Part shown: in pieces, positions 8,156-16,214 of the stretch | How positions within the stretch are numbered: the first letter of the stretch is position 1 | How the letters are laid out: each line of letters starts with the position of its first letter | Source of the DNA: Lactobacillus sp. ESL0684 | GTDB taxonomy: Bacteria; Bacillota; Bacilli; Lactobacillales; Lactobacillaceae | Assembly: GCF_029392675.1 (NCBI RefSeq) | Contig: NZ_CP113941.1 | Span: 1,228,001 to 1,292,000, forward strand | DNA: 64,000 nt | Direction: 5' to 3' | The notes under the pieces: generated by a model | Seen by the model: the letters and a program-made list of their open reading frames with translations, nothing else | Told to the model about the DNA's origin: nothing | The model's database searches: none | Translations under genes and position numbers: made by a program

Positions 8156-9583
8156 ATGATTGAATCACAACAAAAGTCCAAAAAAATGATGTGGACTACC
8201 TTGGCAATGATGTCCTTCTCCACTGTTTGGAGTTTTGGTAATGTTGTCAATGGTTTTGTTTATTTTGATGGCACTAAAGTCATCTTCAGTTGGCTTATCG
8301 TCTTTTTACTATTCTTCGTACCTTATGCGCTAATGGTTGGCGAACTAGGTTCTGTTTTTAAGGATTCTGAAGGTGGCGTTTCCTCTTGGGTCAATGCGAC
8401 TATGGGACCCAAATGGGCATATTATACCGGTTGGACTTTCTGGGCTGTGCGAGTTGTTTATATCTCAAGTAAAGGTACCACGGGTCTTCGCGGCATGTCA
8501 TGGGGAATTTTCGGCAATACCACTTGGTATGACAGCTTGCCAACTGCCTGGACTCAACTAGCTACCTTAGCCGTCTTTTTGTTTTTCTGTTGGCTGGCAA
8601 GCCGCGGCGTTTCTGTGATTAAGACTTTTTCAACTATTGCAGGTGCCGCAATGTTTGCGATGTCCATCTTATTCATTATTATGATGTTTGCGGCGCCATT
8701 AATTAATCCACATGCCAATTATTTAAATATTAGTTGGAATTGGAAAAACTTTCTACCAACTTTTAATGTTAAGTACTTTTCTTCTTTATCAATTTTGATT
8801 TTTGCGGTTGGCGGTGCAGAAAATATTTCACCTTATGTCAACAAATTAAAAAATCCATCATCCAATTTTCCTAAAGCAATGATCAGTCTAGCCATTATGG
8901 TAATGGTTTCTGCCATTTTAGGAACAATTGCAATGGCCATGATGTTTGACCCTAAAGTCGTAAATGCTCATTTAAACGAATATATTTCAAATGGGCCCTA
9001 CATGGCATTTGACAAGCTGGGTAAATATTATGGCGTTGGTGGATTATTCATGTACATTTACGCTTGGTGTAATGTTATCGGTCAATTCTCAACCCTAGTT
9101 ATCAGTATTGATGCACCGCTACGCATGCTTTTAGGAAGCAAGGAAGCTAAAGACTACATCCCTAAGAAACTCCTCAAGCTTAACAAGCACGGTGCCTACA
9201 TCAATGGTATTTGGCTAATCGTTGCCTTATCTGGTGGCCTAATTTTAGTACAAGCGTTAATGCCTGATGCCCAAGCAATTATGGCGCAATTGATCAAATT
9301 AAATTCAATTATTATGCCGATGCGTTATCTATGGATTTTCGTCGCCTACATCGCTTTACGTAAGCAAGCTAAAAAGTTCAAAACTAACGAAAGCTATCAA
9401 ATGACTAAGCATCAAGGCTTGGCCTACACTGCTGGAGTTTGGTGCTTTATCGTGACCGCGGCTTGTTGTTTATTAGGAGTTTATTCGAATGATCCTGCCA
9501 CTTTGGCACTAAATATTGCTACACCAGTTGTTTTATTCTTGCTAGGAATGATCTTACCAACCATTCGAAAACATCAAAAATAA
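8156..9583 (+). CDS. APC-superfamily amino-acid permease
   Basis: A 475-residue, very hydrophobic protein with about twelve membrane segments. It resembles the glutamate/GABA-antiporter branch of the amino acid-polyamine-organocation family. The first segments contain FSTVWSFGNVVNGF, and MVGELGSVFKDSEGGVSSWV has the conserved small-residue and Glu motif of TM2. The substrate cannot be told from sequence. It is monocistronic, with AAGGG before the ATG and a terminator at 9609. It is divergent from one surface-protein gene and upstream of the PerR-type gene. Confidence 0.85.
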   Translation: MIESQQKSKKMMWTTLAMMSFSTVWSFGNVVNGFVYFDGTKVIFSWLIVFLLFFVPYALMVGELGSVFKDSEGGVSSWVNATMGPKWAYYTGWTFWAVRVVYISSKGTTGLRGMSWGIFGNTTWYDSLPTAWTQLATLAVFLFFCWLASRGVSVIKTFSTIAGAAMFAMSILFIIMMFAAPLINPHANYLNISWNWKNFLPTFNVKYFSSLSILIFAVGGAENISPYVNKLKNPSSNFPKAMISLAIMVMVSAILGTIAMAMMFDPKVVNAHLNEYISNGPYMAFDKLGKYYGVGGLFMYIYAWCNVIGQFSTLVISIDAPLRMLLGSKEAKDYIPKKLLKLNKHGAYINGIWLIVALSGGLILVQALMPDAQAIMAQLIKLNSIIMPMRYLWIFVAYIALRKQAKKFKTNESYQMTKHQGLAYTAGVWCFIVTAACCLLGVYSNDPATLALNIATPVVLFLLGMILPTIRKHQK

Positions 9584-9608
9584 TTTAATAGCTATAATTA
9601 AAGATTAA

Positions 9609-9638
9609 AAAAGCCGCTTGCAAAAGGCGGTTTTTTTC
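9609..9638 (+). terminator. Terminator after the APC permease gene
   Basis: CCGCTT and AGGCGG pair around a short A-rich loop and are followed by seven T residues. Confidence 0.8.
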
Positions 9639-9688
9639 TGCTAAATAATGCTAAAATAAACTAAAATGCGCAAAAGGAGCTGATAATT

Positions 9689-10144
9689 TTGCAAGCAGAC
9701 TATGAAGCGCAAGCACACAATTTATTACGCAAACATCATTTAAAAGTAACCAAGCCACGCTGTAAAATCCTAGTTTATTTGATGACCCATCATAATCATC
9801 CCACAGCAGCTACGATTTATCAGGCAATCGGCAATGGTCATTCAACTTATCGAGCAACCGTTTATAATACCCTCAAAAAATTGGTTGACGCCGGAATTAT
9901 TATTGAGGTCAAAAATGGTGATAATTCTTCTCATTATGATTATTTTGTCAAACCACATTTTCATATCATTTGTATGCAATGTGGCAAGATTGCCGATGTG
10001 GTTTATCCTAATTTTGCCCAAATTGAGAACGAAATGCGCCAAGAAGCTGAACAACAAACTGGCTTTGTTACGTCAACTAGTCATCTAGAAATCTTCGGTC
10101 TGTGTACTGACTGCCAACAAAAAGTGCAAAAAAATAAGAGCTAA
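9689..10144 (+). CDS. perR: PerR-type Fur-family metalloregulator
   Basis: A 151-residue Fur-family repressor with an N-terminal winged helix (YRATVYNTLKKLVDAG). The structural zinc site has Cys95xxCys98 and Cys139xxCys142. The regulatory ligands line up with B. subtilis PerR: His37, Asp84, His90, His92 and Asp103, where PerR has Asp104 and Fur usually Glu. That favours a peroxide sensor over an iron or zinc sensor. The start is TTG, nine bases after AAGGAG; the only upstream ATG runs into a stop. The last codons lie inside the downstream terminator stem. Targets are not shown by the window. Confidence 0.75.
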   Translation: MQADYEAQAHNLLRKHHLKVTKPRCKILVYLMTHHNHPTAATIYQAIGNGHSTYRATVYNTLKKLVDAGIIIEVKNGDNSSHYDYFVKPHFHIICMQCGKIADVVYPNFAQIENEMRQEAEQQTGFVTSTSHLEIFGLCTDCQQKVQKNKS

Positions 10145-10158
10145 TCAGCTCTTATTTT
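10131..10158. terminator. Bidirectional terminator between perR and the paralogue-2 gene
   Basis: AATAAGAGCT and AGCTCTTATT pair around AATC, with A and T runs outside. The perR stop codon lies inside the hairpin. Confidence 0.8.
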
Positions 10159-10162
10159 TATT

Positions 10163-11821
10163 CTAATCAATATCCATACTTACTAACAATTCTGCTCGTT
10201 GAGCTAAATTGACATATAAGCGATTATTAGCTACTGACATTCCTTCAATTTCACGACCAGTATTAAATTGGTAAGCCTGTTTCATTTGGCCGCTACGTCC
10301 AATCTTAAAAATCAGATCATTAAAGGCCAAGTAATAATTCTTGTGGCCTGGGTCATAAGTAAATCCTTGTACTGGCGCTCCGTTATTGACAAAGTTGCCA
10401 TCCGTTTTACCAACTAATTCTGGATACCAGTTGTCACCGGTACGTTTAAATTCCCAATATTCGTAGCAGTTGTTAGCTTCGTCATGGTAAACCATGTACA
10501 TATCTTTATCTGAAACAACTACCCCATTTTGGAAATAGCGTGGCTTAGAATCATCGCCAACCCAAGCCTTGAACGTCCAAATTTTATTAATTTGCATATC
10601 ACTCTTGCGAATTTGAATTAGCTCGTTGGCATCAGTACTTTCTTTTTGATCATGATCATTATTGATAATGTAAATATATTTTTTACTATTACCCATTGCT
10701 TGACCGTGACCAATTGGAATATACGGACTAACTTTAACATGCTTAACATAATTATTGAATTTCTTTTGTGACATATCAAGTAAATGCTGCGCATTATACG
10801 GATTGGTCAACTTTTGCAAATCATAGCCAACAATATGACCAGACATTAAATTAGTATGACTTAATAAACTGGTATAAGTCCAACCATCATCGGCAACTGT
10901 AACTCCTTCAGGAATATGACCAACGCGGTTAATGTTATCATCACTAGGATCCTTAACACTTAGCAATACGGGTTGATAAAACCGGGTTTTTAGTGTTAAA
11001 TCACCGCTAGTCAGCGTCCGTTTTTCGGTTTCAGGCGTATATTCTGTAGGACTGACATAATTAACTGATGAACCATAATGTGTCTTCCAGGCTTGGTAGT
11101 CATTAGTCCCCTTTTGTGCCTTTACACTATCAAAGTCGCTTTCATCAACCATACCTTCTTTAGTACTCTTTCTGACTGTTACTTTGGTGGTTGCTTTAGC
11201 TTTACCATAAGAGTAGTTAACCTTATAAGTTTTCGGTTCATCACAAAAAATCCCAGTCTTAGAAATTTCTACCTGACTATTATCAACTACCGTTCCAGTA
11301 TCATCAGTTGCATAAGAAATAGCATCGACAGTTGAAAATTCATAATGCTCGTTGCGAACTAAGCTAATCGTCTTTGGCACAGAGATTTTATTTTTGGCAA
11401 AATAGTTTTCATTAACATAGCCAACCTGACGACCGTCAACATAAATCCGCCAATAATTATACTTCTTAGTCTTCACTAATTGGTCTGACTGAATATGGTT
11501 ATAGCGATAATCAATTCCATCAGCTACCTTTTTATGAACCTTACCATTCGACACACTCTGCCAAACCTTATAGTTCTTGTCCCCAGCAACTTTGGTCATC
11601 ATTGCGTAACCAGTAGTTGTTTGCTTAGGCTGCTTAGTTGTAGTTGTTTGGCTTGAGTTATCCGAACTAGCCCCAGATCCAGCTTCATTTGAACTATCTG
11701 AAGCCGGCGACTGCGTAGTGGTCGAATCTGCCATAACTAACGCAGGCCCATAGCCACTTGCGACTACTAGACTTACCATGATGGTCGTGATAATCGTTGC
11801 GATTTTTCTAAATTGCTTCAA
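10163..11821 (-). CDS. Secreted SH3/GW-like surface protein, paralogue 2
   Basis: A 552-residue paralogue of the protein encoded at 6457-7977. The signal peptide (cut near VMADS) is followed by a Ser/Thr/Gln-rich linker of about 40 residues that paralogue 1 lacks. The same modules then follow: GW/SH3-like (KNYKVWQS ... WRIYVDGRQVGYV), Ig-like (YSYGKAKATTKVTV) and the large C-terminal domain (LIQIRKSDMQINKIWTFK, PVQGFTYDPGHKNYYLAF, GREIEGMSV). No sortase motif. The extra linker could span the cell wall. Function unknown; the conserved C-terminal domain is probably a beta-propeller, which is inference. Confidence 0.6.
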   Translation of the reverse strand: MKQFRKIATIITTIMVSLVVASGYGPALVMADSTTTQSPASDSSNEAGSGASSDNSSQTTTTKQPKQTTTGYAMMTKVAGDKNYKVWQSVSNGKVHKKVADGIDYRYNHIQSDQLVKTKKYNYWRIYVDGRQVGYVNENYFAKNKISVPKTISLVRNEHYEFSTVDAISYATDDTGTVVDNSQVEISKTGIFCDEPKTYKVNYSYGKAKATTKVTVRKSTKEGMVDESDFDSVKAQKGTNDYQAWKTHYGSSVNYVSPTEYTPETEKRTLTSGDLTLKTRFYQPVLLSVKDPSDDNINRVGHIPEGVTVADDGWTYTSLLSHTNLMSGHIVGYDLQKLTNPYNAQHLLDMSQKKFNNYVKHVKVSPYIPIGHGQAMGNSKKYIYIINNDHDQKESTDANELIQIRKSDMQINKIWTFKAWVGDDSKPRYFQNGVVVSDKDMYMVYHDEANNCYEYWEFKRTGDNWYPELVGKTDGNFVNNGAPVQGFTYDPGHKNYYLAFNDLIFKIGRSGQMKQAYQFNTGREIEGMSVANNRLYVNLAQRAELLVSMDID

Positions 11822-11906
11822 AACTATTCCTCCGATAATTAATCTTCTCTATTACATTGTAATATAAGAAGCGTGTTACAAAAAATACAAAATTGATACA
11901 CTTTCA

Positions 11907-11935
11907 TTGACAGTATTTAACGGAAGTGATTTAAT
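11907..11935 (+). promoter_or_regulatory. clpP promoter
   Basis: TTGACA and TTTAAT are separated by 17 bases. The CIRCE element begins at the last base of the -10 hexamer, so the predicted start falls inside the operator. Confidence 0.7.
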
Positions 11936-11961
11936 TAGCACTGTACTTATTAGAGTGCTAA
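11935..11961 (+). promoter_or_regulatory. CIRCE operator (HrcA site)
   Basis: TTAGCACTG, nine bases, then GAGTGCTAA. This matches the CIRCE consensus TTAGCACTC-N9-GAGTGCTAA with one mismatch and correct spacing. It overlaps the predicted start of clpP, a normal position for HrcA repression. Confidence 0.9.
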
Positions 11962-11995
11962 TTATTTTTGAACTTAAATTTTAGGAGGCAAAAAA

Positions 11996-12580
11996 ATGCT
12001 AGTACCTACTGTTGTTGAACAAACAGCTCAAGGAGAACGTGCATACGATATTTATTCACGTTTACTAAAAGACCGGATTATTATGTTGAGTGGCGAAGTT
12101 AATGATGACATGGCAAACTCAATTATTGCGCAATTACTATTCCTGGATGCACAAGATAATACAAAAGACATTTCGCTTTACATTAATTCTCCTGGTGGTG
12201 TTGTAACCTCAGGATTAGCAATCATGGATACGATGAACTTTATCAAGTCAGATGTTTCCACGATTGCGACTGGAATGGCCGCTTCAATGGCTTCACTACT
12301 ATTGACTAGTGGTACAAAGGGCAAACGTTTTGCATTGCCAAACGCTACCGTTTTAATTCACCAGCCTTCTGGTGGTGCCCAAGGTCAACAGACTGAAATC
12401 CAGATTGCCGCTACGGAAATCTTGAAGACTAGAGAAAAGATTAACCAAATCTTACATGAAACGACTGGTCAACCATTGGAAAAGATCCAACAAGATACTG
12501 AACGCGATAATTACTTAAGCGCACAAGAAGCTAAAGATTACGGTTTAATTGACGAAATCATGGTTAACAAGAAAAAATAA
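11996..12580 (+). CDS. clpP: ATP-dependent Clp protease proteolytic subunit
   Basis: Serine peptidase that forms the double-heptamer chamber used by ClpX, ClpC and ClpE unfoldases. At 194 residues it is full length. The catalytic triad is Ser97 (GMAASMAS), His122 (IHQPSGG) and Asp171. A strong TTAGGAGG precedes the ATG. It is monocistronic, with a promoter and CIRCE operator upstream and a terminator downstream. Within the window it connects with the adaptors MecA and SpxH and the substrate Spx. I see no CtsR site (GGTCAAA repeats), so HrcA appears to be the visible heat-shock control. Confidence 0.98.
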   Translation: MLVPTVVEQTAQGERAYDIYSRLLKDRIIMLSGEVNDDMANSIIAQLLFLDAQDNTKDISLYINSPGGVVTSGLAIMDTMNFIKSDVSTIATGMAASMASLLLTSGTKGKRFALPNATVLIHQPSGGAQGQQTEIQIAATEILKTREKINQILHETTGQPLEKIQQDTERDNYLSAQEAKDYGLIDEIMVNKKK

Positions 12581-12593
12581 TTAATTAGATACT

Positions 12594-12626
12594 AAAAAGG
12601 ACTCATTTCAAAGTGAGTCCTTTTTA
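12594..12626. terminator. Terminator between clpP and whiA
   Basis: AAAAGGACTCA and TGAGTCCTTTT pair around TTTCAAAG. The symmetric A and T flanks suit either direction. Confidence 0.85.
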
Positions 12627-12655
12627 TCTGCCCTGCTACCATCTTAAAAACCACA

Positions 12656-13591
12656 TTATTGTCGTAAATTTTCAGCAATTTCATGAATTTTTTTAAAACG
12701 ATGATTAACCCCAGATTTAGAAATTGGTCCATCTGCAACTTGCTCGGCCACTTCTTTGAGTGATAATTCTGGATTATCTAGGCGCAAACGCGCCAGATCT
12801 TGCAGTTTTTCTGGTAATTCAGTTAAGCCCATTTTTTGCTTAATTAATTCAATATCTTCAACCTGCTTAGCAGCCGCCGTTGCCGTTTTTTTCAAATTAG
12901 CAGTATCGCAATTAACTAGCCGATTAACAGAATTACGCATATCCCGCATAATTCGCAAATCTTCAAACGCCAGCATCGCATTTAAGGCTCCGACAATATG
13001 CAAAAAATCACCAATTTTTTCAGCTTCCTTGAGATAAACAATGTAACCATTACGTCTGGGAGTCGTCTTGGCATTCAAATTAAAATAATGATTCATTAGT
13101 TCAAGCAAATCATTGTTGTGATCTTGATAAGCTGAATAAATTTCCAAATGATATCTGCTAGTTTCCGGATTATTGACACTACCACTAGCCAAAAAGGCTC
13201 CTCGCAAATATGACATTGAGCCTTCCCTAGACGAAGTAATCCGCTCAGGAATTCTAGTAACTAATTCTGCTTGCGGTGTTAAGATTTCTAAGTTTGATAG
13301 GATTTCACGCACGTGATTTTGCAAGCGAACCAAATACTGATTATTCTTTTTTAATTTCATCTTCCGCGAAACAATTAGCAGGGGTTCTACTCGATAAGCA
13401 GTCTTAATCAATGAAAAAATATGACGGGCGATCGCCGGGTTTTCAGTAGTAATGTCTAAACTAAACTGGTGGTCGTGAAAGTTTAGCACACCATTCATTC
13501 GCAAAAATGCAGCTAATTCTGCCTTCGCATGTTCAGGATTAATCTTAAGCGACGTCAATTCTTTCTTAACTTCACTTGCATAACTTGCCAT
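12656..13591 (-). CDS. whiA: DNA-binding protein WhiA
   Basis: A 311-residue WhiA/YvcL protein. The N-terminal part has the degenerate LAGLIDADG homing-endonuclease fold (YLRGAFLASGSVNNPETSRYHLEI). The C-terminal helix-turn-helix is near residues 270-305 (LSLKEVAEQVADGPISKSGVNHRF). In Bacillus WhiA affects cell division and chromosome segregation; in Streptomyces it is a sporulation activator. It is the last gene of the conserved rapZ-yvcK-whiA operon, and its start is adjacent to the yvcK stop, so the two are probably translationally coupled. Confidence 0.95.
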   Translation of the reverse strand: MASYASEVKKELTSLKINPEHAKAELAAFLRMNGVLNFHDHQFSLDITTENPAIARHIFSLIKTAYRVEPLLIVSRKMKLKKNNQYLVRLQNHVREILSNLEILTPQAELVTRIPERITSSREGSMSYLRGAFLASGSVNNPETSRYHLEIYSAYQDHNNDLLELMNHYFNLNAKTTPRRNGYIVYLKEAEKIGDFLHIVGALNAMLAFEDLRIMRDMRNSVNRLVNCDTANLKKTATAAAKQVEDIELIKQKMGLTELPEKLQDLARLRLDNPELSLKEVAEQVADGPISKSGVNHRFKKIHEIAENLRQ

Positions 13592-14628
13592 TATTTGTTA
13601 GTTCTCTTTCTACGTGACATCGCCTCAAAAGCCAGTGCAATAATTTCTTTAGCCACTTTTTGCCCATCATGAAAGACCAGACCGCTGCGTTGATCAATGA
13701 AGTCAGCAGTGATTACTCGACTGCCTTGATCACGCAAACCGGCAAAGTCATTTTTAACTGGTTCAAGATAGGCATCATAATCGTCTGGATTAAACTGCGA
13801 CATGTCAATTGGCGCACCATTGATCAGAGTAGTATCAATGAAGTGCCCACCCAAATGGTGATTAATCACCTTTACATGTTCACTATCAGAAAAATGATCG
13901 GTTTCTCCAAGCTGAGTCATAATATTACAAATATAAATTACTTCACCCTTGGTCTGGCGTACGGCTTCACCTAAGTTAGGAATCATTAAATTAGGCAAAA
14001 TTGACGTAAATAAACTTCCAGGCCCCAAGACAACAGCATCTGCCTGCATAATGGCTGCCAGAACTGGTAAAACAGCCTGTGGTGTCTCATCCGAGTTACT
14101 ATTCGTAACCCAAACTCGCTTAATTCGCTTATCCTTGTCGGTAATTTCTTTTTCTCCAGCCTGTACACTACCATCAACAAACTCAGCATTGAGGGTTAAT
14201 GGCTCGTTAGAGGCCGGAAAAACATTACCATCAATCTTCATCATCTTGGATAAAGATTGCACTGCCTCAAAAATATTTCCATGCATTTCATTTAAAGCCG
14301 CAATGATTAAATTACCAATCGCGTGCCCAGAAAAAAAGGAATCTGAAGAATCGAAGCGATATTGAAAAATATCTTTTTCTTCTTGTGGCAAATCACTCAA
14401 AGAGACTAAAACGTTACGAATGTCACCTGGCGGCACTACATTGATAAAATTCCGAATCGAGCCAGAAGAACCACCATCATCTGAAACAGTCACAATGGCA
14501 GTAATTTCAGCATTTTGATCTTTTAATGCATTTAAAATAACCGGCAAGCCAGTACCACCACCAATTACGACCACTTTGGGACGTCTACCCTTAATGACGC
14601 GAATTATTTTTTCTTCGCCATAAGTCAT
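13591..14628 (-). CDS. yvcK: Gluconeogenesis/morphogenesis factor YvcK (CofD-like)
   Basis: A 345-residue protein of the CofD/YvcK family. The nucleotide-sugar binding start is [14 protein letters not shown] (about residues 20-33), followed by [13 protein letters not shown]. YvcK binds UDP-sugars and supports cell shape and growth on gluconeogenic carbon in Bacillus and Listeria. It is the middle gene of rapZ-yvcK-whiA, with eight bases between the rapZ stop and its ATG. Confidence 0.95.
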   Translation of the reverse strand: MTYGEEKIIRVIKGRRPKVVVIGGGTGLPVILNALKDQNAEITAIVTVSDDGGSSGSIRNFINVVPPGDIRNVLVSLSDLPQEEKDIFQYRFDSSDSFFSGHAIGNLIIAALNEMHGNIFEAVQSLSKMMKIDGNVFPASNEPLTLNAEFVDGSVQAGEKEITDKDKRIKRVWVTNSNSDETPQAVLPVLAAIMQADAVVLGPGSLFTSILPNLMIPNLGEAVRQTKGEVIYICNIMTQLGETDHFSDSEHVKVINHHLGGHFIDTTLINGAPIDMSQFNPDDYDAYLEPVKNDFAGLRDQGSRVITADFIDQRSGLVFHDGQKVAKEIIALAFEAMSRRKRTNK

Positions 14629-14636
14629 ATTTTCAC

Positions 14637-15512
14637 CTATTTTCTTGTATAACGGCTAATTTCCTTGTGGGTAACATTAACTGGATAATCTTTAGCTAAA
14701 TCACGCGCTAATTGCTGTGCAATCGCGACGCTGCGATGTTGGCCACCAGTACACCCAATTGCAATCGTTAATTGTTGCTTACCTTCCTTGATGTAGCCAG
14801 GCAATACTGTCTGCAAAAGATCCAAGAATTTTTGATAAAATTCTTTGGTTTCAGGTTTGTCCATAACATAGTTAGCAACCCGTTGATCAAGTCCGGTAAA
14901 TGGCCGCAACTCTGGCAAATAAAATGGATTGGGCAAAAATCTGACATCCATCACAATATCTGCATCAATTGGTACACCATATTTAAAACCAAATGACATT
15001 ACTTCAATTGAAAAAGGCTGCTGTTGCTGCTCGCTAAAAGTAGCAATTAATTTTTGCTTCAATTGACTGGCTGATAACTGTGAAGTATCAATAATTTTAT
15101 TAGCTCGATTTTTAATTGGCGTTAAGATTTGCCGTTCAGCCACTATTCCGTCAAGTAATCCACCCCTACTAACAAGTGGTGGCAAGCGACGTGTTTCCTT
15201 ATATCGGGCAACCAAGGCGTCGTTAGCAGCATCTAAGAAAAGCGTGGTTACTTGAACTGACGCATTATCTTCCAATGAATTGACGGCATTAATCAAGTCC
15301 TTGTAAAAACTCTTCATGCGCAAATCGATTACCACAGCTACTTTAGTAAAATCGTTGGAATTAACCATTAAGTCCCAAAAGCTACTTAGTAAAGTTGGCG
15401 GCAAATTATCAACCACAAAATAGCCCATATCTTCTAACGCATGTGAGGCAACAGTTTTACCTGCGCCACTCATGCCTGTAACAATTAATAACTGCTTTTT
15501 CTTTTCAGACAT
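14637..15512 (-). CDS. rapZ: RNase adaptor/nucleotide-binding protein RapZ (YvcJ)
   Basis: P-loop protein with Walker A GMSGAGKT near its N-terminus and the C-terminal signature [14 protein letters not shown]. In E. coli RapZ controls glmS mRNA through small RNAs; in Bacillus YvcJ binds nucleotides and affects competence. I choose the start [11 protein letters not shown] because AAGGAGAGAGCG lies nine bases before it. The alternative ATG at 15530 would place the ribosome site inside its own coding sequence. The resulting length is 291 residues. It is the first gene of the rapZ-yvcK-whiA operon. Confidence 0.94.
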   Translation of the reverse strand: MSEKKKQLLIVTGMSGAGKTVASHALEDMGYFVVDNLPPTLLSSFWDLMVNSNDFTKVAVVIDLRMKSFYKDLINAVNSLEDNASVQVTTLFLDAANDALVARYKETRRLPPLVSRGGLLDGIVAERQILTPIKNRANKIIDTSQLSASQLKQKLIATFSEQQQQPFSIEVMSFGFKYGVPIDADIVMDVRFLPNPFYLPELRPFTGLDQRVANYVMDKPETKEFYQKFLDLLQTVLPGYIKEGKQQLTIAIGCTGGQHRSVAIAQQLARDLAKDYPVNVTHKEISRYTRK

Positions 15513-15579
15513 TTGCGCTCTCTCCTTCATTTAGATTATAACATACCGGGTGTTTCGTCGTGTCTTTTACAAACAAAAT

Positions 15580-15606
15580 AAAAAAGATCCTGCTTGGGAT
15601 CTTTTC
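15580..15606 (-). terminator. Terminator after the DUF308 gene
   Basis: On the minus strand AGATCC and GGATCT pair around a short loop and are followed by a T run. It lies ten bases past the stop of the DUF308 gene. Confidence 0.75.
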
Positions 15607-15616
15607 TAAAATTAAT

Positions 15617-16159
15617 TTACCGATGAGCAAACGCAACCACAATTTCATTAATACCAAACATAAACAACCAGAAAGAAATTAACCAAATTAAGGTTAATGC
15701 CGATAAAGCCGGATTAAACATCAAGCCGATCGCCAAAAACAAACCTAAAATATTCAAAATCAAACTGATCCAGAAATAAAAGTTCGACTTATTACGCAAA
15801 TGACTGGCAAAAACGATTCCTGAAATAGAATCAAACAAAAACCAAATTGCAAACAGGTAAGCAAGTGTTAACCCACCAGCATCATATGAACGCAAGAACA
15901 AAATCCCGATTACTATATCTAAAATACCGGAGACAATCGCAACCCAGCCAAAAGAGATAAAGTTATGGAAACGGCTATAAAAGACTAGCCAGACAAAACC
16001 TTGTACAATTGACAAGATGGCAAATAATAACACGAATGCCTTAAGGGCTTTACCTGGATGACCAATTAGAAACATCCCAGCGATGATCATCAACACTCCA
16101 GCAACCAGTGCTCCCCAATCAAAGCCACGTGGCTGATCATAATTAGAATAATTATTCAT
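15617..16159 (-). CDS. HdeD/DUF308-family membrane protein
   Basis: A 180-residue protein with about six membrane helices in a repeated pattern typical of the HdeD/DUF308 family (GVLMIIAGMFLIGHPGKAL; SGILDIVIGILFLR). In E. coli HdeD is linked to acid resistance, but no mechanism is known and the inference to lactobacilli is weak. It is monocistronic with a strong AAGGAGG and its own terminator, between rapZ and uvrA. There are no catalytic motifs. Confidence 0.75.
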   Translation of the reverse strand: MNNYSNYDQPRGFDWGALVAGVLMIIAGMFLIGHPGKALKAFVLLFAILSIVQGFVWLVFYSRFHNFISFGWVAIVSGILDIVIGILFLRSYDAGGLTLAYLFAIWFLFDSISGIVFASHLRNKSNFYFWISLILNILGLFLAIGLMFNPALSALTLIWLISFWLFMFGINEIVVAFAHR

Positions 16160-16214
16160 TTTAATTTAGACCTCCTTGTTGCTAATTGTACACTCTTTAG
16201 TAATAAACTTATGC

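Noticed and set aside
9586-9608. AT-rich imperfect palindrome before perR as a PerR box
   Set aside because: It pairs only about six bases on each side and fits the PerR consensus TTATAAT-N-ATTATAA poorly; any AT-rich spacer gives such matches.
9660-9676. AAAATGCGCAAAAG before perR as another competence-like box
   Set aside because: It lacks the TATTTA part, would read away from perR, and no minus-strand gene follows.
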